From positions 1 to 64,000 of the forward strand of contig QANA01000074.1 in the NCBI GenBank assembly GCA_003149735.1: a stretch of DNA of 64,000 bases, given 5' to 3'. The DNA is from Clostridiales bacterium. Lineage in GTDB: Bacteria; Bacillota_A; Clostridia; Christensenellales; Christensenellaceae. Both the position numbers and the translations under genes were made by a program. A model generated the notes under the pieces. The model saw only the letters and a list, made by a program, of their open reading frames with translations. It did no database searches and was not told the origin of the DNA. Positions 61,218-64,000 of the stretch are shown piece after piece. Each line of letters starts with the position of its first letter. Within the stretch, counting starts at the first letter, position 1.

Positions 61218-62903
61218 TTAACATTCTCTGAGGAAGATGGTCCTGGAAACTTTGCCTCCTTTGGGTGTTGCGGCAGTAACGGTGATCTGATCTCGCTTGC
61301 CCCGGAAGATCCAGGAGACCTTTTTGGAGACGGCTTCACTATTGCCGGTGACAATATTGCCATAAAAATGAGTAGAGGTATTGCAGAGCCCATAAGAGGA
61401 AAGGTCTCCGATATTTTGACACTGCTCGCCACAGATTAGGCCCTTATCCGAATCGAGTGAAACGAGAACGGGTTTGCTGATTTTGAGCTGCTGCGCTTTT
61501 TGTGAAAGGTAAGTGGGCAAGAAACCGGCGTTGGAAATGACGGCTTCGATTTGGTACATATCATTGCCCAAGTCGTTCAGACGAATATCATCAATGGTTA
61601 AACGCGGCATGGCCTGCGCCCAACGAACCATATAAGCGGTAATTTTTTCACATTCCTGTTGCAGCAGATGCCTGGGAGGATTTTGTATTGTAAATTTATA
61701 ATTAAATCCACCAAGCTCAACTTTGCCCAGCTGAGGGTGCTCAAATTCTGACCAGGGGAGAAAATCTTCCGGATCTGCATTTTCCTGAATCCAAGCGAGC
61801 CGCTTAGAGAAATCTTCCATTTCGGTATTGACCCTGGGATCGGCTTCCCAGAAATGTTTGATGCCGCAGCGAAGATCCAGATCCCACAATTCCAAAGTCA
61901 TTGCATAAAGCCCTTGCGTTTCATAGCAGAAATCATCAAACGCGCCGGAAGAATAATTAGTCTGATCAATCATAAAGCTATCGAATATATTGATGTGCTT
62001 ATAACCGGTAACTTCGGTACCCATGTCGGCTAACAAGTGCATTAATTTCATATCTTGTTTGGAAGCTTTTTTCTCGGGATAGGTCCCGGGAACGGTGAGC
62101 AGAATGCCACCGCTGGTGTGGTTGGTAGCAACTGAACCGATATTGGGGTGGGCGAGAATAAACTCGACAATGGCTTTGTTTTCCGGGTTGCAAAGCGGAT
62201 ATTCCCCCGCGCCGGGCTGACGGGCCTCGGGAAACCATCCATAAGGATAATTGCGGTTGAAATCACGCCCCCATTTTTCCTGGTTGATCGGAATGTTGAG
62301 GCCATCAAAAGAGCCCAACAGTCCTTCACTATAAATACTGTAGAAATCTCCGCATACATCATCCGGCTTACGACGAATCATAAGATCTTTCTTTTGGGGA
62401 TCCTTTTTCCAGGCGCCGTTGGCATCTTTGATCCGCATCATGCGAATCACGCCATCTCCATCGATATCTTCTTCTTCCAAACCGCTTTCTTTCTCATAAT
62501 ACGGGCGATTGACGGAACGGAGCGTATAGGGTGTGGTTAAATAAGTTTGCGACCCGTCAGGTGAAACACAGGGGATGATATATACTGCCAAGTGATCCAA
62601 TATAAAAGTGGCTTTTTCGTCTGTCCCGTAGTTGGTGAGCAGATAATCCATGGTATGCATGGCAGCCATCATTCCGGTAACCTCGCCTGCATGCGTATTG
62701 CCATCGATGTAAAAAGCGGGTTTATCGCAGGCTGCGCCTGTCGCCTGATTTGTCAGTGTAGCAGCAAAGATGTGATGACCATCTGGTGTTTCCAATAATG
62801 ATTCATAGGAAAGCAGAGAGGGAAAATTTGCTTTCAACTGTTGGATATGCAGTTTGATTTCATCCTGCAGATAATAATGATCATAAGTGAATGTTGTTTT
62901 CAT
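61218..62903 (-). CDS. M14-family zinc carboxypeptidase
   Basis: A 561-residue metallocarboxypeptidase, longer than the classical 300 residues. Zinc ligands are in DGNTHAGEVTGMM (HxxE) and TNHTSGGIL; the general-base Glu is in LYAMTLELWDL. The C-terminal about 150 residues form a separate beta-rich domain. There is no signal peptide, so it acts inside the cell on imported peptides or peptidoglycan-derived compounds. The ATG at 62903 overlaps the stop of the ABC ATPase gene (TGATG), showing operon translation. Confidence 0.88.
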   Translation of the reverse strand: MKTTFTYDHYYLQDEIKLHIQQLKANFPSLLSYESLLETPDGHHIFAATLTNQATGAACDKPAFYIDGNTHAGEVTGMMAAMHTMDYLLTNYGTDEKATFILDHLAVYIIPCVSPDGSQTYLTTPYTLRSVNRPYYEKESGLEEEDIDGDGVIRMMRIKDANGAWKKDPQKKDLMIRRKPDDVCGDFYSIYSEGLLGSFDGLNIPINQEKWGRDFNRNYPYGWFPEARQPGAGEYPLCNPENKAIVEFILAHPNIGSVATNHTSGGILLTVPGTYPEKKASKQDMKLMHLLADMGTEVTGYKHINIFDSFMIDQTNYSSGAFDDFCYETQGLYAMTLELWDLDLRCGIKHFWEADPRVNTEMEDFSKRLAWIQENADPEDFLPWSEFEHPQLGKVELGGFNYKFTIQNPPRHLLQQECEKITAYMVRWAQAMPRLTIDDIRLNDLGNDMYQIEAVISNAGFLPTYLSQKAQQLKISKPVLVSLDSDKGLICGEQCQNIGDLSSYGLCNTSTHFYGNIVTGNSEAVSKKVSWIFRGKRDQITVTAATPKGGKVSRTIFLREC

Positions 62904-63664
62904 CAATATAGAACCTTTCCTAAAAAGTCTTTTACGCGTTCGCTTTTCGGATTGTTGAAGATTTGCTCAGGGGAGGCATCTTCCTGAATGATGCCGGCGT
63001 CGATAAAAAGAATACGATCGGAGATTTCTTTTACAAACCCCATTTCGTGGGTGACGATTACACAGGTCATGCCGGCCTCTGCCAAATGTCTGATGACATT
63101 CAGCACTTCTTTTACCATTTCCGGGTCGAGTGCGGAGGTGGGTTCATCAAATAACATAACATCTGGTTCCATAGCCAATGCGCGAACGATGGCCAGACGC
63201 TGTTTTTGCCCTCCGGAAAGTTTGCCGGGGTATTCATGGGCTTTTTCGGCAATACCAACCAACTTCAACAGTTTCATGGCAGTTTCTTCTGCTTCTGCTT
63301 TTTTGATCTTTTTTTCTAAGGTCATGGCAATTGTCATGTTTTTCAAAACGGTTAAGTGTGGAAAAACATTGAACTGTTGGAATACCATGCCGATTTTTTG
63401 GCGATGTTGATCTAATTCTTTTTCATTTTTGAGTTTTGTGATGTCTGTTCCTTCAAAAAAAACAGATCCCTGGTCTGGTTTTTCCAATAAGTTCAGGCAG
63501 CGCAGAAAGGTGGATTTGCCGCCGCCGCTCGGCCCGATGATGGATACCACTTCACCCTTGTGAATTTCGGTATAAATGCCATTTAAAACATGCAGTTTTC
63601 CAAAATGTTTGTGTAAATTTTCGACTTTGATCAAAATGTCGGAATTATTTTTTTGCACTTGCAT
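62903..63664 (-). CDS. Amino-acid ABC transporter ATP-binding protein
   Basis: A 253-residue importer ATPase: Walker [28 protein letters not shown], signature [15 protein letters not shown], Walker [32 protein letters not shown] precedes the ATG and overlaps the permease end by 20 bases. Together with the permease (right edge) and the carboxypeptidase it forms a leftward operon; the binding protein would lie beyond the window. This transporter is a third, more distant member of the same class. Confidence 0.95.
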   Translation of the reverse strand: MQVQKNNSDILIKVENLHKHFGKLHVLNGIYTEIHKGEVVSIIGPSGGGKSTFLRCLNLLEKPDQGSVFFEGTDITKLKNEKELDQHRQKIGMVFQQFNVFPHLTVLKNMTIAMTLEKKIKKAEAEETAMKLLKLVGIAEKAHEYPGKLSGGQKQRLAIVRALAMEPDVMLFDEPTSALDPEMVKEVLNVIRHLAEAGMTCVIVTHEMGFVKEISDRILFIDAGIIQEDASPEQIFNNPKSERVKDFLGKVLY

Positions 63665-64000
63665 TCAGCCTCCTTTCAAAGAACCGAATCAATATGGATA
63701 ATGCTACAGTCATAATCAAATAAATACCGGCAATAATGAACAGTGGCTGCCAGACAAGATATTTATTGGCAAGCAAAGTCTTGGTGTACATCAATTCATA
63801 CATCATAAAAGAACCGGCCAGAGAAGTTTCTTTGATCATGGAGACATATTCATTGGCTAAAGAGGGTAAGATAGCGCGCAGAGCTTGAGGAAGAACAATG
63901 CGCGTCATGCAGTGAAAAGGGCTCATACCTAAGCTTCTTGCAGCTTCTGTTTGCCCGATTTCCACGGAGGAGATTCCTCCGCGGATGATTTCGGAAACAT
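63645..64000 (-). CDS. Amino-acid ABC transporter permease (partial, runs off the right edge)
   Basis: The last about 118 residues of a HisMQ-type permease. The frame is open to the window edge ([25 protein letters not shown]), with the EAA-type loop [34 protein letters not shown] and the last two membrane helices. It ends [10 protein letters not shown] and overlaps the ATPase gene. The start is outside the window. Confidence 0.92.
   Translation of the reverse strand, partial: VSEIIRGGISSVEIGQTEAARSLGMSPFHCMTRIVLPQALRAILPSLANEYVSMIKETSLAGSFMMYELMYTKTLLANKYLVWQPLFIIAGIYLIMTVALSILIRFFERRLNASAKK

Noticed and set aside
1..64000. CRISPR array, prophage or insertion sequence
   Set aside because: I see no regularly spaced repeats, transposase, integrase or phage structural genes; the duplications at 27-37 kb are gene-sized and carry no mobile element ends.

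Overview
The window reads as chromosomal DNA of an anaerobic, low-to-mid GC Gram-positive gut-type Firmicute (Clostridia-like). The basis is strong Shine-Dalgarno sites, TTGACA/TATAAT promoters, a Fur-family regulator beside a rubrerythrin, an LL-diaminopimelate aminotransferase, lipoproteins with classical lipoboxes, 4Fe-4S enzymes, lysine and preQ1 riboswitches and a decayed Spo0A-type gene. I cannot name the species. There is no clear insertion sequence, phage or CRISPR array, but there is considerable gene decay: Spo0A-C-like, FtsX-type permease, aldo/keto reductase, GNAT, AzlC, a membrane protein, and second copies in the ABC locus.

Layout. 0-5.4 kb: Spo0A-like remnant, DnaA-box-like cluster, alpha/beta hydrolase, and an OmpR-type two-component operon ending in two paralogous membrane-anchored proteins. 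5.4-7.6 kb: alanine racemase plus FemX-type protein (leftward). 7.7-14.9 kb: a regulator-rich patch (TetR, two MerR, XRE-zinc ribbon) in which the presumed target genes are often broken. 15.2-25.8 kb: tRNA-Leu and housekeeping genes (SDR, dapL, membrane-anchored trigger-factor-like foldase, Fur/rubrerythrin, MATE, preQ1-riboswitch/QueT).

26.0-37.2 kb is the most unusual part. One ABC ATPase is followed by a small secreted protein, two different ~850-residue double-FtsX permeases and a TlpA-like lipoprotein whose CxxC has become SxxS. This peptide-permease-permease-TlpA unit is followed by a second, decayed copy whose second permease has been deleted into the TlpA end. In both copies a strong hairpin separates the peptide gene from the first permease. 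It looks like an exporter/bacteriocin-like or surface-peptide system that I cannot assign to a described family.

37.3-49.3 kb: PRTase, QueG-like protein, RlmI-like methyltransferase, radical SAM activase, MFS, then a leftward amino-acid ABC operon carrying a class III aminotransferase and a cytidylate-kinase-like protein, then PHP/MBL/thioesterase. 49.5-55.3 kb: Zn-alcohol dehydrogenase, HtrA protease, O-acetylhomoserine sulfhydrylase behind a leader ORF and attenuator, CBS protein. 55.4-64 kb: a complete amino-acid ABC operon behind a lysine riboswitch (so probably a lysine importer), AzlD/AzlC (AzlC broken), a Gfo/Idh plus MIF-like pair, and a leftward operon of amino-acid ABC transporter plus M14 carboxypeptidase that runs off the right edge.
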